NCBI RefSeq assembly: GCF_017355955.1
Contig: NZ_JAFFID010000002.1
Location: 930,001 to 994,000, forward strand
Direction: 5' to 3'
From: Sabulibacter ruber
Lineage (GTDB): Bacteria; Bacteroidota; Bacteroidia; Cytophagales; Hymenobacteraceae
Length of the DNA: 64,000 bases
Within the stretch, counting starts at the first letter, position 1, and each line of letters begins with the position of its first letter. The notes below the pieces were generated by a model, which was given only the letters and a program-made list of their open reading frames with translations, ran no database searches and was not told the origin of the DNA. This document shows, piece by piece, positions 26,771-36,454 of the stretch. Position numbers and translations under genes: made by a program.

Positions 26771-27565
26771 ATGGAAAATCAACACATAAACAGAACAGAA
26801 AACTACCAGGAGTGGGGGCAACCCGCCAGCCGGGGTGGAAGAGTAGCCGGAGGGCTGTTGGTAGTGGCGGTGGGAGCGGCGTTGTTGGCGTACCAGTTAG
26901 ATGTTTTGGTGCTGCCAAGATGGGTGTTCTCCTGGAAAGTGTTCCTGATTTTGGTGGGCTTATACACCGGTTTTAAGCATTCTTTCAGAAATGCGGGCTG
27001 GATTTTCCCCATCATCATTGGAGGCTTGTTCCTGGTAGAGGACTTGGTGCCGGGCGCGTCTATCAAACCTTTTCTGTGGCCGGCGCTCATCATTGGGGCC
27101 GGGCTCTGGATTATTTTCAAACCCCGGCATACCTGCGAGAAGCACTTCCGGAAACAGTACATGAACCGACCACCGGTGAGTGGCAAAGGCTTTGGCACGA
27201 GTAGTACAAGTGCTAATTTCTCCAAAGAAGATTTCCTGACCGCCAGCGCCATTTTTGGCGGCATCAAGAAAAACGTGATCACCAAAGATTTCAAAGGGGG
27301 AGACCTTGTCACATTCTGCGGCGGTGGCCGATACGATCTTACCCACGCTGATATACAGGGCGAAGCGGTCCTGAACGTGACTCAGATTTGTGGGGGTGTC
27401 AGCCTGATACTTCCGGCGCACTGGCGGGTGCGCTCAGAGGTAGCCACCATTTTTGCCGGAGTTAGTGATAACCGGCCTTTTAGTGAGGCCTTCATGGAAT
27501 CAAACAAAGTGTTGGTCCTGAAAGGAACCATGGTCTTTGCCGGAATAGAAATTAAAAGTTATTAA
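26771..27565 (+). CDS. LiaF/LiaI-like envelope stress protein (DUF5668-type transmembrane region)
   Basis: A 264-residue membrane protein. After about 30 polar residues come four hydrophobic helices (for example GGLLVVAVGAALLAYQLDVL and LFLVEDLVPGASI). The C-terminal 110 residues form a beta-strand domain with SAIFGGIKKNVITKDFKGG and TFCGGGRYDLTHADIQG, typical of LiaF-like C-terminal regions. In Firmicutes LiaF modulates a sensor kinase in response to envelope damage. Here the two next genes are a LytS-type kinase and a LytTR regulator, so an analogous modulating role is plausible. Start ATG at 26771 is supported by the promoter. Confidence 0.82.
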   Translation: MENQHINRTENYQEWGQPASRGGRVAGGLLVVAVGAALLAYQLDVLVLPRWVFSWKVFLILVGLYTGFKHSFRNAGWIFPIIIGGLFLVEDLVPGASIKPFLWPALIIGAGLWIIFKPRHTCEKHFRKQYMNRPPVSGKGFGTSSTSANFSKEDFLTASAIFGGIKKNVITKDFKGGDLVTFCGGGRYDLTHADIQGEAVLNVTQICGGVSLILPAHWRVRSEVATIFAGVSDNRPFSEAFMESNKVLVLKGTMVFAGIEIKSY

Positions 27566-27637
27566 TTTACATTCTGTTCAGCCCTCCGTGACAAGTGTCC
27601 TTTTTTGCTGCTGCTTTCCACCGCAACCTCTGAATCA

Positions 27638-28663
27638 ATGTCTACTCTACGTGTAATTCTGCTGTACCTGGGTTGGGCGGCACTGTGGGCGGCGGTACAG
27701 GGTTGTGTGGTCTCCCAGGCCGGGTTCTCGCTGGAGCCTATCATAACCGATGCAGTCCTCACGAACGCAGTGGTAGTAGGGGGTGGCTACCTGATGTCGG
27801 TTGCATTGCGCTTTTATAGGCCAGGAGTGAGGCAAGTGGTCTATCTTCTGGGTTCCAGCATGGCGGTGGCGGGCATCTGTTTGCTTATTTCTGACCTGGT
27901 GCTGGAATACCTGCTGCCGCAGCAGGGAGAGTACCTGGCGTTTGTAGAGAAAACGTTTTCGGTGCGGTTTGCTTTTGCCTGGCTTATGCTCTTGTTCATA
28001 GTGCTGCAGAACTGGCTTTGGTTCTACGCCCGCGATAAGCAGGAGGCCGAGGACCGCAAAGCCGCCACTGAGAAACTGGCCCGCGAAGCCGAGTTGTTCA
28101 ATCTTCGCCAGCAACTGCAGCCTCACTTTCTGTTCAACAGCCTCAACTCCATCAGCGCGCTGGTGAAGACGCAACCCGATCAGGCCAAGAAGATGGTGCA
28201 GCAACTATCAGATTTCCTGCGGGGCACGTTGCGCAAAGACGACCAGACCATGGTGCCACTGGCCGATGAACTGCAGCACCTCCAGATTTACCTGGACATT
28301 GAGAAAGTACGCTTTGGGCACCGCCTGCAAACCGCCGTGGAGTACCAGGAAGAAAGCCTGAAACTGAGTTTGCCCTACCTGCTTTTACAGCCCATTGTGG
28401 AAAACGCCATCAAATTTGGTCTTTATGACACCATAGATGATATTCTGATCCAGATAACCGCCCAGGTGCAGGACTCCATGTTGGTCATCAGCACCCATAA
28501 TCCCTATGACTCGGCGCTGTTGCAGCATAAGCAGGGCACGGGTTTCGGGTTAGATTCTGTGCGCCGCCGCCTGTACCTGTTGTATGCCCGGCACGATTTA
28601 CTGACCACCTCCCAACAAGACAATCTATTCATCACCACCGTTAAAATACCTCAGAAATCATGA
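27638..28663 (+). CDS. LytS-type sensor histidine kinase
   Basis: A 341-residue kinase starting MSTLRVILLY; an upstream TTG at 27605 is a less likely start. Four membrane helices lie within residues 5-130. The His-kinase domain carries the phospho-acceptor His163 in LQPHFLFNSLNS, then the N-box YLLLQPIVENAIKFG and a reduced ATPase region ending GTGFGLDSVRRRL. This is the HPK8/LytS type. It overlaps the response regulator gene by four bases (ATGA) and follows the LiaF-like gene. The signal is unknown but likely concerns the envelope. Confidence 0.92.
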   Translation: MSTLRVILLYLGWAALWAAVQGCVVSQAGFSLEPIITDAVLTNAVVVGGGYLMSVALRFYRPGVRQVVYLLGSSMAVAGICLLISDLVLEYLLPQQGEYLAFVEKTFSVRFAFAWLMLLFIVLQNWLWFYARDKQEAEDRKAATEKLAREAELFNLRQQLQPHFLFNSLNSISALVKTQPDQAKKMVQQLSDFLRGTLRKDDQTMVPLADELQHLQIYLDIEKVRFGHRLQTAVEYQEESLKLSLPYLLLQPIVENAIKFGLYDTIDDILIQITAQVQDSMLVISTHNPYDSALLQHKQGTGFGLDSVRRRLYLLYARHDLLTTSQQDNLFITTVKIPQKS

Positions 28664-29403
28664 TCAAGTGCCTGGTAATTGATGACGAACCTCTGGCCCG
28701 CAGCATTGTCTGTGAATACCTGCAAAAGTACCCTGAGGTGGAGATGGTGCAGGAGTGCAACAATGGGTTTGAAGGTGTGAAAGCCATTATGCAGCACCAG
28801 CCCGAGCTGGTGTTCCTGGACATTCAGATGCCTAAGATCAACGGGTTTGAGATGCTGGAACTGGTGGAATCGGTGCCCGGGGTAATCTTCACCACGGCCT
28901 TTGACGAGTATGCCATCAAAGCCTTTGAAACCAACGCCGTGGATTACCTGCTCAAGCCTTTCACCCAGGAGCGTTTTGATGCCGCCATGAAGAAGTGGCT
29001 GCAGCAAAAGAAACAGCCGGTGCCGGAGGCAGGAGTGAAGCAACTGGAAGAGGTGTCTGCCAAACAACCCGAAGAGCAGGTGCGCATTGTTGTACGGGTA
29101 AACAATGACATCCGCATAATTCCGGTGCAGGACATTCTGTACCTGGAGGCCTACGATGACTACGTGAAAATCCATACCACCTACGGCTGTTTCCTGAAGA
29201 AGAAAACCATGGGCTATTATGAGAAGACCCTGGAAGGAAACCAGTTTGTGCGGGTGCATCGGTCGTTTATTCTGGCTTTGAGTCAACTCACCCGCATTGA
29301 ACCGCTGGAGAAGGAGACCCACGTGGCGCTTCTCCGGAACGGAACCCGCATTCCGCTGAGCAAAAATGGCTACACCCGGCTTAAAAGTGTGCTAGGCATT
29401 TAG
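28660..29403 (+). CDS. LytTR family response regulator
   Basis: A 247-residue two-domain regulator. The receiver domain spans residues 1-120, with acidic pocket D8-D9, phospho-acceptor Asp54 in LVFLDIQMP, and the conserved Lys in DYLLKPF. A LytTR DNA-binding domain spans about 145-245 (DILYLEAYDDYVKIHT, then FVRVHRSFILAL). It is coupled to the upstream kinase gene. LytTR regulators bind short direct repeats near promoters; candidate sites were not identified. Confidence 0.94.
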   Translation: MIKCLVIDDEPLARSIVCEYLQKYPEVEMVQECNNGFEGVKAIMQHQPELVFLDIQMPKINGFEMLELVESVPGVIFTTAFDEYAIKAFETNAVDYLLKPFTQERFDAAMKKWLQQKKQPVPEAGVKQLEEVSAKQPEEQVRIVVRVNNDIRIIPVQDILYLEAYDDYVKIHTTYGCFLKKKTMGYYEKTLEGNQFVRVHRSFILALSQLTRIEPLEKETHVALLRNGTRIPLSKNGYTRLKSVLGI

Positions 29404-29451
29404 CTTCCATCCTCAATTTACCCGCACCCGCTTCACTGATAGTTGAACGTT

Positions 29452-29487
29452 GTTTTCGCTCTCTTTTCCTAAAATCTGCCTTGGAAC
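29452..29487. repeat. 36-bp dispersed palindrome, copy 8 (degenerate)
   Basis: GTTTTCGCTCTC to CTGCCTTGGAAC, with a TTTTCCTAAAA centre. Length fits; arm pairing is partial. Confidence 0.35.
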
Positions 29488-29652
29488 AGGATCTGCTTCA
29501 TAGTAAGAATAACCGGTTTCAGTGGCCTATTTAGCCGGTTCATCATAATTGGTGCTACTTCTTGGTTCCCGGTCTGTAGCTTTCCGGTGCGCAAATAAAC
29601 CAGTTCATACACAGATAGTTAGTTTGTTCCTAGTGCCTAAAATTTTTCTGAT

Positions 29653-29689
29653 GGAAACTTAGGAAACAAAAAAAGTTTCCATAGGTTTG
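29653..29689 (+). promoter_or_regulatory. TetR-type operator overlapping the efflux operon promoter
   Basis: An inverted repeat GGAAACTT (29653-29660) and AAGTTTCC (29673-29680) lies directly before the -7 octamer TAGGTTTG (29682-29689). The repeat sits where RNA polymerase would bind and ends 30 bases before the TetR-family start, so autorepression and control of the downstream efflux genes is likely. Confidence 0.5.
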
Positions 29690-29710
29690 TGCAGGAGTTG
29701 ACGCAAACAC

Positions 29711-30325
29711 ATGGAAATCAGAGAGAGAATATTACAGGAAGCACAGATGCTTTTTTTCCAGAAGGGAATCAAAGCAGTTTCAATGGATGACGTGGCGATG
29801 CACTTGAGCATCTCTAAAAAGACCATCTATAAATGGTTTGAGAACAAAGACCAGTTGGTGCATGATGCCATGGAGCAGTACATCACCAAAATTGAGGGAA
29901 CCTGCAGCCAGGAGATCGCCTCTGCCGGGAACGCCATGCAAGCCATGCTTCAGATTGTGGAAATGGTGCGCGGAATCATGCGCCAGATCCATCCCAACAT
30001 CTTCTATGATCTCCAGAAATACCACCCCGCGGCCTGGCAATTGTGGCAACAACACAAAGACCAGTTCTTTTTGAAACAGACCAAAGAGCACATCCAGCGG
30101 GGCATTAAGGAGAAGTTGTTCAGGGAAGACGCCGATGTGGAAGTGCTGGCCCGGCTGAGGTTAGCCGAGGTGGAACTGGGGTTTGATTCGGCCATTTACC
30201 CGGCCTCCCAGTTTGACCGGCAGCAAGTGCAGATAGCCTTGCTGGAGCACTTCATACTAGGGCTGGCTACGCTCAAAGGGCATAAGCTGATCAATGATTA
30301 CAAGAAAATCACCGAAGAAGAATAA
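29711..30325 (+). CDS. TetR/AcrR family transcriptional regulator
   Basis: A 204-residue regulator with the N-terminal helix-turn-helix around residues 23-50 (AVSMDDVAMHLSISKKTIYK, then WFENKDQLV). A ligand-binding helical domain follows. It is the first gene of an operon with outer-membrane channel, adaptor and RND pump; the next gene begins five bases after its stop. TetR repressors of efflux systems usually respond to the exported compound. The ligand is unknown. Confidence 0.93.
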   Translation: MEIRERILQEAQMLFFQKGIKAVSMDDVAMHLSISKKTIYKWFENKDQLVHDAMEQYITKIEGTCSQEIASAGNAMQAMLQIVEMVRGIMRQIHPNIFYDLQKYHPAAWQLWQQHKDQFFLKQTKEHIQRGIKEKLFREDADVEVLARLRLAEVELGFDSAIYPASQFDRQQVQIALLEHFILGLATLKGHKLINDYKKITEEE

Positions 30326-30330
30326 GTCCT

Positions 30331-31812
30331 ATGAAACAGAAAACGAAGGTCAGTTGGCTACTTCTGGGCTGGCTTTTCACCGCCTTGTTCCCCTCTGTGC
30401 CCGCCTGGGCGCAGGGCCAGTCATTCTCGCTGAAACAGGCCATTCAGTACGCCCTGGAGAATCGTCCCAGTCTCAAGACCTTGCGCAACCAGGAACAGAT
30501 AGACAAAGCCAAAGTAGGCGAGGTACGGTCTATTGGCCTTCCGCAGGTAAACGCCGGCGTAGACATCAGCAACAACTTTATCCAGCAGAAATCCATTGTA
30601 GATTTCAGTGCGTTTGGCGGAGGCGGGCAGCTAAACAGCTTCGTGATTACGCAGCAGCAGCTTAACTCGGGCCAGGACATTGTTTTAACGCCTACCTACA
30701 CCATTCCGGAGGAAATGGCGGGTCCGCAGGCCATCACGTTTGTACAGCCCTGGACCGGAGCTGCCGCTCTTTCTGCCTCGCAGCTGCTCTTTGACGGTTC
30801 TTACCTCATTGGGTTGAAAGCAGCTTCCACGTACACCCAGCTCTCCAAAAAAAGTACCCAGCAGGGAGAAATTGATGTGGCTGAGCAGGTGAGCAAAGCC
30901 TATTATGGCGTACTGGTAGCGGGGGAGCAGATCAAGCTTTTAGACCAGAACCTGGTGCGGCTAGACACGCTGCTGTACCAAACCATGGTCATGAACCGCA
31001 ACGGGTTTGTGGAGAAACTGGACGTTGACCGGTTAAACGTAAGCCTGAACAACCTCAAGATTGACCGAGACAAAGCCCAGCGCCTGCTGATTCTGAGTGA
31101 ACAGCTGCTCAAGTTTCAGATGGGACTGCCCCAGGAACAGCCCATCCTGCTCACCGATCAGCTGAACGAAACCGGCTTGACCAATAACGAGCCCAGGATC
31201 AACTACACCAGCTTTCAATACGCCAACCGCATAGAGTACTCCATCCTGGAAACCCAACGGGAACTGGCCGTGCTCAACCAACGGAATATCAAATCTGGCT
31301 ACTGGCCTAGGCTGTTGCTCAGCGCCAATTATGGGTATAACGGCGTAGGAACCTCGGCCGGAAGGTTGCTGGATGTAAAGGCCGGCGCTAACAATACCAC
31401 TACCCGTAACTGGTTTGATTTTGGAGTGGTGGGCGTGAGTTTGCAGGTGCCCATCTTTGACGGGCTGCGCAAAAGCTACCAGGTGCAGCAATCCAAAATA
31501 CAGCTGGAGAACGTGAAACTGGGCTTTGAGCAACTCAAGCAAGCCATTGACCTGGAACTGCGCCAGTCAGATGCCACCATGCAAAACACGTTAAGTGTGC
31601 TGCGGGCGCAGCGCCAGAACCTGGAACTGGCCGAGGAGATTGCCCGCGTGGCCCGCATCAAATACCAGCAGGGCGTAGGCTCCAACCTGGAAGTCATCAC
31701 CGCCGAGACCGACCTCAGGGCCGCCCAAACCAACTACTACAGTGCCCTTTATGACGCCCTCATTGCCCAGGTAGACGCAGACAAAGCTACCGGTGCCCTT
31801 CTCCTGAAATAA
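30331..31812 (+). CDS. TolC family outer-membrane efflux channel
   Basis: A 493-residue protein with a signal peptide cut near AWAQG. Two structural repeats typical of TolC (around residues 25-230 and 290-490) contain amphipathic helices: SFSLKQAIQYALENRPSLKT and IARVARIKYQQGVGSNLEVI. The long asparagine- and glycine-rich insert around residues 80-145 is a common family variation. It forms the outer-membrane duct of the tripartite pump encoded downstream. Confidence 0.93.
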   Translation: MKQKTKVSWLLLGWLFTALFPSVPAWAQGQSFSLKQAIQYALENRPSLKTLRNQEQIDKAKVGEVRSIGLPQVNAGVDISNNFIQQKSIVDFSAFGGGGQLNSFVITQQQLNSGQDIVLTPTYTIPEEMAGPQAITFVQPWTGAAALSASQLLFDGSYLIGLKAASTYTQLSKKSTQQGEIDVAEQVSKAYYGVLVAGEQIKLLDQNLVRLDTLLYQTMVMNRNGFVEKLDVDRLNVSLNNLKIDRDKAQRLLILSEQLLKFQMGLPQEQPILLTDQLNETGLTNNEPRINYTSFQYANRIEYSILETQRELAVLNQRNIKSGYWPRLLLSANYGYNGVGTSAGRLLDVKAGANNTTTRNWFDFGVVGVSLQVPIFDGLRKSYQVQQSKIQLENVKLGFEQLKQAIDLELRQSDATMQNTLSVLRAQRQNLELAEEIARVARIKYQQGVGSNLEVITAETDLRAAQTNYYSALYDALIAQVDADKATGALLLK

Positions 31813-31845
31813 CCCATCCCAAAGAATCCTATACGCATAGCTTCT

Positions 31846-32976
31846 ATGAAAACGCAAATCATCTCAGGTTTCCTCGCCATGGCTCTATTAGCCTCAGCCT
31901 GCGCCCAGAAAGACAAGGAAACGCAACTGGCAGAGTTGAAGAAAGAGCAGGCGGAGATTGCCGGAAAGATTGCCCAACTGGAAAATGAACTGCAGAAAGA
32001 GGGCAAAGGAACCAAACAAACCGTGGCCGCGGTGCCGGTATCGGTGGTGGCGGTGCAGCCGGAGACTTTCCGCCATTACCTGGAAGTACAGGGCCGCGTG
32101 GATTTTGACCAGAACGTGATGGTCAGCGCCAAAGTACCCGGCGTACTCACCAGCCTGCGCATAGACCCTGGAGACCGCGTGAGCAGAGGACAGACGCTGG
32201 CTACCATTGACGCGGGCGTGCTGGACCAGCAGATAGCCTCGCTGCGCCCTAACCTGGATCTGGCCCGCACGGTGTACCAGAAGCAGAAAAACCTGTGGGA
32301 TCAACGCATAGGCACCGAGATCCAGTACCTGCAAGCCAAAAACAACGTGGAGAGTCTTGAACGGCAGCTTGCCACCATGCGCGAAACCCGGGCCCAGTAC
32401 GTGGTAAAGGCGCCGATTTCCGGCGAGGTGGATGAAGTCATTCCTAAATCTGGCGAAGCCGTGGCCCCGGGCATAGGCATCATCCGGATTGTGAATGCCA
32501 GCAGCGGCAAGATTGTGGCGGAGGTCTCTGAGGCGTATGCCAGCAAGATCAAACGCGGCGATGATGCCTTGGTGCTGTTCCCGGACCTGAACCAGGAAAT
32601 CATGACTACAGTGAAGGTAGTGGGCTCTAACATCAACCCTACCAACCGGTCATTCAATGTGGAGCTGGGCGTGAAACCATCAGAGCAGGGCAAGGTGAAC
32701 CTGCGGCCCAACATGGTAGCCGTGGTGCGCATCCAGGATTACGTGAAACCCAATGCCCTCACCCTGCCCCTGGATGTGGTGCAGAAAGACGAACAAGGCA
32801 ACTTTGTGTACGTGGTAGAGGAGAAAGGCAAGCAGCGCATTGCCGCCAAGCGCACCATTACCACGGGTACTTCTTATGGCGGTAAAGTAGAGGTTCTGAC
32901 CGGGCTCAACGCCAACGATCAGGTGATTAGTGCCGGCGCCCAAAACCTGAACGAGGGCCAGCCGGTGAGTTTCTAA
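31846..32976 (+). CDS. RND efflux periplasmic adaptor subunit (lipoprotein)
   Basis: A 376-residue membrane-fusion protein, with lipoprotein Cys19 in LLASACAQ. A coiled coil around residues 20-50 is followed by the barrel-sandwich hybrid (VMVSAKVPGVLTSLRIDPGD, then RVSRGQTLATID), a helical hairpin around 130-190, the beta-barrel and a membrane-proximal domain. It bridges the pump and the channel. The stop codon TAA at 32974-32976 lies inside a 36-bp palindrome copy. Confidence 0.94.
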   Translation: MKTQIISGFLAMALLASACAQKDKETQLAELKKEQAEIAGKIAQLENELQKEGKGTKQTVAAVPVSVVAVQPETFRHYLEVQGRVDFDQNVMVSAKVPGVLTSLRIDPGDRVSRGQTLATIDAGVLDQQIASLRPNLDLARTVYQKQKNLWDQRIGTEIQYLQAKNNVESLERQLATMRETRAQYVVKAPISGEVDEVIPKSGEAVAPGIGIIRIVNASSGKIVAEVSEAYASKIKRGDDALVLFPDLNQEIMTTVKVVGSNINPTNRSFNVELGVKPSEQGKVNLRPNMVAVVRIQDYVKPNALTLPLDVVQKDEQGNFVYVVEEKGKQRIAAKRTITTGTSYGGKVEVLTGLNANDQVISAGAQNLNEGQPVSF

Positions 32977-33004
32977 GGAGTTTTTCAAAAAGGAAGCCTG
33001 AAAC
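32969..33004. repeat. 36-bp dispersed palindrome, copy 9, containing a stop codon
   Basis: Begins GTTTCTAAGGAG and ends AAGCCTGAAAC with TTTTTCAAAAA in the centre. The TAA of the adaptor gene is bases 6-8 of the element. Confidence 0.55.
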
Positions 33005-33043
33005 GCACCCCGGGTGCCAAAGGCGGCCTAAACAACCCATCTT

Positions 33044-36000
33044 ATGGAACAATCAGAAAACATCAAAGAATACAAGCCTACCAGCTGGGCCATAGATAAC
33101 AGAACCAGTATCTACATCATTACCCTCATTATTACCATTGCGGGTATTCTGGCCTACAACCGCTTGCAGAAAGAGAACTTCCCGGATATAGTGATCCCTA
33201 CCATGATTGTGACCACGGTGTACCCCGGTACCTCGCCGTCAGACATGGAGAACCTGGTTACCCGGCCCATTGAAAAGCAGATCAAATCACTGAACGGGGT
33301 GAAAAGGGTAACCTCCACCTCCATGCAGGATTTTGCCCTGATCACCGTGGAATTCAACACCGATGTAGACGTGGAAGTGGGTAAGCAGCGGGTAAAAGAC
33401 GCCGTAGACAAAGCCCAGACCGATCTGCCCACCGATCTGCCCCAGGCACCCAACGTGCAGGAAATCAGCTTCTCTGAGATGCCCATCATGTACGTGAACC
33501 TCTCCGGGAACTTCAGCGCCGAGAAACTGAAACAGTTTGCCGAAGACCTGCAGGACCGCATTGAGGCCCTGCCCGAGATCACCCGCGTAGACATTGTAGG
33601 GGCTTTGGAGCAGGAAGTGCAGATCAACCTGGATATGTATAAGATGCAGGTGGCCCAGGTAACCTTTGCCGATATTGAGCGCGCCATTTACACCGAGAAC
33701 ATGACCATCTCGGGCGGTACCGTGCGGGTAGGAGACATGAAACGGGCCGTGCGCGTGGTAGGCCAGTACACAGATCCGGTCGCTATTGGCGACATTGTGG
33801 TGAAATCTTTGAACGGCGGCAACATCTACCTCAGAGACATTGCGCAGGTAATTGACACCTTTGAGGAGCGCGAGAGCTTTGCACGCCTGGATAATCTGCC
33901 GGTAATCACCCTCAACATTGTCAAGCGCAGCGGCGAGAACCTTATTGAGGCCTCAGACAAAATCAACGCCATCATTGAGGAAGCCCATGGTACCCAACTC
34001 CCCGAAAGCCTCAACATCACCGTAACCGGCGATCAATCCACCACTACCCGCCACACGCTCAATGACCTGATCAACACCATCATCATCGGGTTTATTCTGG
34101 TAACGCTCATCCTCATGTTCTTCATGGGCACCACCAACGCGTTGTTTGTGGGGTTATCCGTGCCTATTTCCATGTTCATCGCCTTCCTGATCATGCCAAT
34201 GATTGGGTTCTCCCTGAACATGATTGTACTGTTTTCCTTTCTGCTTGCCCTGGGCATTGTGGTAGATGATGCCATTGTGGTGATTGAAAACACCCACCGC
34301 ATATTCCACCAAACCCACTGGAGCATTACCAAATCTGCGAAGATGGCGGCCGGCGAGGTATTTCTGCCGGTAATGGCGGGTACGCTTACCACCGTGGCTC
34401 CATTCCTGCCGCTGGCGTTCTGGCCGGGCATAGTGGGCGAGTTCATGTTCTTTCTGCCTATTACCCTGATCTTGACCTTGATGGCGTCTTTGGTGGTGGC
34501 GTTCATCATTAACCCGGTATTTGCGGTGTCCTTTATGCGCCGCGACCATGACCCCGCCCGGGAAAGAAGAACCTTCCGCTTGTCCATGCTGATCATGGGA
34601 GGGGTAGCACTGGCAGCTTTTGCCATGGGGGTAACCGCCCTGGGTAGCCTGATGGTGGTGATCATGGTGTTTGTGGCCTTGAACAAATTTGTCTTCACCG
34701 GCTGGATCAATAAGTTTCAGGAGCGGGTGCTGCCGGCTTTCATGAACCGCTACGAGCGCCTGTTGCGCTGGATGTTGGTGGGCCGCCGGCCTTACAAAGC
34801 AGTAGCGTTTGTGGTTGGCCTGCTGTTTGTCTCCTTCTTTGTTACCGCTCTAAGAGCACCCAAAGTGGTTTTCTTCCCCGGCGGAGATCCCAACTTCATT
34901 TACACCTACATCAGCATGCCCGTGGGTACAGACCAGGCCGTCACAGATTCTATCACCAAAGTGGTGGAGCAACGGGTGTTCAACGTGATTGGCAAAGACA
35001 ACCCCAACGTGGAATCTGTGATTTCTAACGTGGCGGTAGGGGCCGGTGACCCAATGTCGGGGAGCAGGCAGGCCGAGTCCAACAAAGGGCGGGTAACGGT
35101 AGCCTTTGAGGAGTACCAGTACCGCGAGAAAGGCGTAAGCACGGCTCGATACCTGGATCAGATAAGGGAAGCGGTAAAAGGCATACCCGGCGCCGAGATC
35201 ACCGTGGAGAAAGAGCAAAGCGGACCTCCGGTAGGCAAGCCCGTTGTGGTGGAGATTGCCGGCGAGGATTTTGATGGGCTGGTCAGGCTGTCCAAGCAGG
35301 TGCAGCGCTACCTTGATTCGGCGCAGATTGCCGGTATTGAGGACCTGCGCACCGATCTGGAGGACAAGAACCCGGAAATTACCGTGGAGATTGACCGTGT
35401 ACGCGCTAACCGCGAAGGCCTGAGCACTGCTCAGATTGGTTCAGAGATCAGGACGGCCATCTTCGGGAAGGAGGCTTCCAAATTCAAAAGAGACGAAGAC
35501 GAGTATCCTATTCAGATCCGGTTGGCCGAGAATTACCGCAAGAACATTGACCAGTTGATGGGCATGGTGCTCACGTTCCGGGATGCCACCGGCAGGGTGC
35601 GGCAGGTGCCGGTATCGGCGGTAGCCACCATCAAATATTCCACTACCTACGGCGGCATCAAGCGGAAGAACCTCAAGCGGGTCATCACCCTTTCTTCTAA
35701 CGTGCTGGGCGGCTATAATCCCAATGAAGTGGTAGGCAACATCCAGACCACCCTAGACCGATTCCCAACCCCAGAAGGCTACGAGATCAGAATGGGAGGG
35801 GAGCAGGAAGATCAGAAAGAAACCATGGACTTCCTGTCGTTGGCCGGTATTGCTTCTATGGGCCTGATTTTCTTGATCTTAGTAACGCAGTTCAACTCTG
35901 TGTCTAAACCGCTGATAATTTTATCAGAAGTTATCTTCTCTGTGATAGGGGTATTGCTGGGTTTCTCTGTCTTTAATATGGACATGTCCATCGTGATGAC

Positions 36001-36421
36001 CGGTATTGGCCTGATAGCCCTGGCCGGGATAGTGGTGAAGAACGGGATTCTGCTCGTGGAATTCACAGATGTGCTGCTGGGAGAGGGCATGGAGCTGAAG
36101 GAGGCGATTGTAATGGCCGGAAAAACTCGTCTGAGTCCGGTATTGCTGACCGCCACCGCCACCATCCTGGGGTTAATTCCGCTGGCAATTGGGTTGAACT
36201 TCAATTTCTTCACTTTGCTGTCTGATTTTGAGCCGCATTTCTTTTTGGGCGGCGCAAACGCAGATTTCTGGGGACCCCTGGCCTGGACCATCATTTTTGG
36301 ATTAAGCTTTGCTACGTTCCTTACCCTGTTGGTAGTGCCTATGATGTACCTGATTAATGAGAAGATCAAGAACCGGGTGCACACCAAACGCCACAAACAA
36401 GAGGCTGTTTTGGTTGGCTGA
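33044..36421 (+). CDS. RND efflux transporter permease subunit
   Basis: A 1125-residue inner-membrane pump of the AcrB/HAE type. It has an N-terminal helix, a first periplasmic loop with the porter domain (YPGTSPSDMENLVTRPIEK), then a helix cluster with the proton-relay pair in LALGIVVDDAIVVIENTHRI, a second periplasmic loop and a second cluster that ends near NEKIKNRVHTK. The length is slightly over that of AcrB because of loops near residues 500-560. It uses the proton gradient to export compounds, with the adaptor and TolC-like channel. Substrate unknown. Confidence 0.96.
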   Translation: MEQSENIKEYKPTSWAIDNRTSIYIITLIITIAGILAYNRLQKENFPDIVIPTMIVTTVYPGTSPSDMENLVTRPIEKQIKSLNGVKRVTSTSMQDFALITVEFNTDVDVEVGKQRVKDAVDKAQTDLPTDLPQAPNVQEISFSEMPIMYVNLSGNFSAEKLKQFAEDLQDRIEALPEITRVDIVGALEQEVQINLDMYKMQVAQVTFADIERAIYTENMTISGGTVRVGDMKRAVRVVGQYTDPVAIGDIVVKSLNGGNIYLRDIAQVIDTFEERESFARLDNLPVITLNIVKRSGENLIEASDKINAIIEEAHGTQLPESLNITVTGDQSTTTRHTLNDLINTIIIGFILVTLILMFFMGTTNALFVGLSVPISMFIAFLIMPMIGFSLNMIVLFSFLLALGIVVDDAIVVIENTHRIFHQTHWSITKSAKMAAGEVFLPVMAGTLTTVAPFLPLAFWPGIVGEFMFFLPITLILTLMASLVVAFIINPVFAVSFMRRDHDPARERRTFRLSMLIMGGVALAAFAMGVTALGSLMVVIMVFVALNKFVFTGWINKFQERVLPAFMNRYERLLRWMLVGRRPYKAVAFVVGLLFVSFFVTALRAPKVVFFPGGDPNFIYTYISMPVGTDQAVTDSITKVVEQRVFNVIGKDNPNVESVISNVAVGAGDPMSGSRQAESNKGRVTVAFEEYQYREKGVSTARYLDQIREAVKGIPGAEITVEKEQSGPPVGKPVVVEIAGEDFDGLVRLSKQVQRYLDSAQIAGIEDLRTDLEDKNPEITVEIDRVRANREGLSTAQIGSEIRTAIFGKEASKFKRDEDEYPIQIRLAENYRKNIDQLMGMVLTFRDATGRVRQVPVSAVATIKYSTTYGGIKRKNLKRVITLSSNVLGGYNPNEVVGNIQTTLDRFPTPEGYEIRMGGEQEDQKETMDFLSLAGIASMGLIFLILVTQFNSVSKPLIILSEVIFSVIGVLLGFSVFNMDMSIVMTGIGLIALAGIVVKNGILLVEFTDVLLGEGMELKEAIVMAGKTRLSPVLLTATATILGLIPLAIGLNFNFFTLLSDFEPHFFLGGANADFWGPLAWTIIFGLSFATFLTLLVVPMMYLINEKIKNRVHTKRHKQEAVLVG

Positions 36422-36454
36422 AATGATTGAACTAAGGACTTTATTTTTACCTAT

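Larger units (their letters stand above)
29404..29710. other. Intergenic region before the efflux operon
   Basis: 307 bases without a gene. It carries a weak palindrome copy at 29452-29487 and, just before the TetR gene, an inverted repeat and a -7 element. Confidence 0.6.
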
